From: DATFVA01 sp963774455
Lineage (GTDB): Bacteria; Bacteroidota; Ignavibacteria; Ignavibacteriales; Ignavibacteriaceae
Reading direction: 5' to 3'
NCBI GenBank assembly: GCA_963774455.1
Contig: CAVZFD010000005.1
Coordinates: 1,488,001-1,552,000, forward strand
Length of the DNA: 64,000 nucleotides
This document shows, piece by piece, positions 62,625 to 64,000 of this stretch. The translations under genes and the position numbers were made by a program. Within the stretch, counting starts at the first letter, position 1, and every line of letters begins with the position of its first letter. The notes under the pieces are model-generated. The model saw nothing but the letters and a program-made list of their open reading frames with translations. It searched no databases and was not told where the DNA came from.

Positions 62625-64000
62625 TTATTGCCAGTCAGGCATAAAACCATTATCGATAATCATCCGCCGGTCAGTTCCGTCAGTATCCATAATCCAGATT
62701 TCGGGAGCTTTGGAGCCGTCATTAGGAGCATTATTAAATATTATTTTTGCTCCATCCGGGGAAAACCTGGGGTTGGTATCATTTGTTCCGGCAAGTTTAT
62801 TTACTGAAACATCGATTGAATCGCCGCTGTTAAGAGGGTAAATGAATATGTGAGAATCAAGCTGTCTGCCGTCAAGTGACTGGTATCCTGATACATCGTG
62901 TGTGAACATTATTTTGTTGCCATCGATGCTGAATGAAGGGCGTTCGGTTATACCTGCTTCATTTCCCACAAATAATGTCATATTACTGCCGTCGGAATTC
63001 ATAAGATAGATCTCGGAATTGTAAACCTCGCTGCCTATTGTCAGAACAACAAGTTTATCTCCCTGGGGTGACTGTTCAACCTCGCGGAAATTTCTGCCTG
63101 CAGGTGCCGTAGCTATTGCTGTTCTTCCTGAACCATTGATATCTATAGAATAGAGTTTATCATTATTTGCATAGAAAAACTTCCCGTCGTCGAAAGACCA
63201 GCAGAAACCAATACCGTAATTGTGATAACCTGAAACAGGTAAATTAGTTACTCTGAAGATATTAGATCCGTCAGGATCCATGGTATAAATATTCGCACCC
63301 ACATTTTCGTCTGAAGTAAAAGCGATTTTGCTGCGGCGTGAATTAAACCTGGGCCACCATTCTCTTGATACCATTTCTGTCAGTCGTGCCATAGAGCCCG
63401 CAGATGTATCATTCGAAAAAATCTCATAATTATCATCGATCATTTTTGCATAAACAACGGGATTATCAGGAATAGGCATGGTTGTAAATGACCAGGTTTC
63501 ACCATTCGAGGTGAGTCCGCTTGAGTCCTTTACAACAACCTGCCAATAATAAGTTGTTCCATATTCAAGGTTCTGAGCCACAACAGAAGTATCCCCAATA
63601 CCCTCAGCTATGATTTCCCTGTCTATTGATCCTGATTTGTAAAGGTAAACAGTATACGAAAGTGAGTCGCCTGCGTCAGGATCAGAGGCACTCCAGCCAA
63701 GAGTAACGTTAACAGGCTGACTCACAGCTTCATTGGGTGGAACCGGATCAGACGGAGGATTAGGGGAAGTGTTTGTACCGTTATCCACTTCCAGGAAAAT
63801 GGTTGCTTGTGTAGCAGCATTCTCCCTTACGCTTACGGATACGCTTCCTTTCTTATAGCCATTTTTCTGAGCAGTAATTGTGTAATTACCGACCGGGATA
63901 TCTTCAATTGAAAACTTTCCGTCGCTGCCTGTGAGGATGGCGCTGGTAGGAGGACTGGTTGTGATGCTGGCGCCTTCAAGAGCAGAGGCGGCATCCTGAT
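62625..64000 (-). CDS. Exported TolB-like propeller protein with regulatory and FN3 domains, 5' end beyond the window
   Basis: The reading frame stays open to the right edge of the window, so the gene is cut there. The apparent GTG start at 63788 lies inside a domain and should not be used. Upstream codons read through a carboxypeptidase-regulatory-like domain (SDGKFSIEDIPVGNYTITA). After a Pro-rich linker (PNPPSDPVPP) comes an FN3-like domain (VTLGWSASDPDAGDSLSYTVYL) and a TolB/PD40 propeller with blades like DPDGSNIFRVT, MNSDGSNMTLF, FSPDGAKIIFN and MDTDGTDRRMI. It probably acts outside the cell. The signal peptide or lipobox must lie upstream of the window. Confidence 0.8.
   Translation of the reverse strand, partial: QDAASALEGASITTSPPTSAILTGSDGKFSIEDIPVGNYTITAQKNGYKKGSVSVSVRENAATQATIFLEVDNGTNTSPNPPSDPVPPNEAVSQPVNVTLGWSASDPDAGDSLSYTVYLYKSGSIDREIIAEGIGDTSVVAQNLEYGTTYYWQVVVKDSSGLTSNGETWSFTTMPIPDNPVVYAKMIDDNYEIFSNDTSAGSMARLTEMVSREWWPRFNSRRSKIAFTSDENVGANIYTMDPDGSNIFRVTNLPVSGYHNYGIGFCWSFDDGKFFYANNDKLYSIDINGSGRTAIATAPAGRNFREVEQSPQGDKLVVLTIGSEVYNSEIYLMNSDGSNMTLFVGNEAGITERPSFSIDGNKIMFTHDVSGYQSLDGRQLDSHIFIYPLNSGDSIDVSVNKLAGTNDTNPRFSPDGAKIIFNNAPNDGSKAPEIWIMDTDGTDRRMIIDNGFMPDWQ

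Noticed and set aside
63700..63788. Start of the right-edge propeller gene at GTG 63788
   Set aside because: The frame stays open to 64000 and upstream codons encode a regulatory-like domain, so the GTG is internal.

Overview
The window looks like chromosomal DNA from a Gram-negative bacterium of the Ignavibacteriota/Chlorobiota-Bacteroidota lineage. The evidence is: five secreted proteins ending in the type IX secretion (T9SS) sorting module with the YPNPFNP signature, many lipoproteins with a lipobox, a TonB-dependent receptor with an N-terminal carboxypeptidase-regulatory domain, a bacillithiol-type deacetylase, and TAnnTTTG boxes upstream of several genes like the Bacteroidota -7 element. 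The genus assignment is inference.

Layout. 0.2-8.8 kb: a lipoprotein, corA, uvrC and an L,D-transpeptidase, then on the minus strand a UbiA-type prenyltransferase, an SGNH hydrolase and a small lipoprotein, then a second lipoprotein and sixA on the plus strand. 8.8-13.4 kb (minus): the small SRP RNA with a clear promoter, a solitary DNA methyltransferase and a large hybrid histidine kinase. 13.6-23.9 kb (plus): a citrate/isocitrate locus with isocitrate dehydrogenase, a CstA transporter, an HD-like protein, aconitase, a PrpD-family enzyme, a fused CitD-CitE protein and CitF. It is interrupted by an AT-rich GIY-YIG gene bracketed by inverted copies of a short repeat. 24.1-30.7 kb: short RecQ, small membrane and lipid-anchored proteins, a copper module (AraC regulator fused to a metal-binding domain, CopZ chaperone, CopA ATPase) with a six-unit ~11-bp repeat array before copA, and bshB1. 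31-41 kb: T9SS cargo proteins, a propeller-type sensor kinase with its NarL-type regulator, and an amidohydrolase. 41-49.5 kb (minus): a tight seven-gene run, purM, lipoprotein, TonB receptor, a TatD-radical SAM fusion, a PBP4-type peptidase, an M28/glutaminyl-cyclase-like lipoprotein and prmA. 49.7-59 kb (plus): hrcA-grpE-dnaJ, then a ComEA-like, a pilin-like and a PilM-like gene, rsmD and two T9SS cargo proteins. 59-64 kb (minus): an OmpR-type two-component system and a TolB-like propeller protein that runs off the right edge.

The best candidates for something undescribed are the GIY-YIG/inverted-repeat unit at 17.04-17.49 kb, the helically phased repeat array before copA at 27.54 kb, the fused citrate lyase in a citrate-isocitrate locus, the ComEA/pilin-like/PilM-like trio, and the nested palindrome before hrcA. 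No phage, integron, CRISPR array, tRNA or rRNA gene was seen. All family calls come from reading motifs, with no database search.
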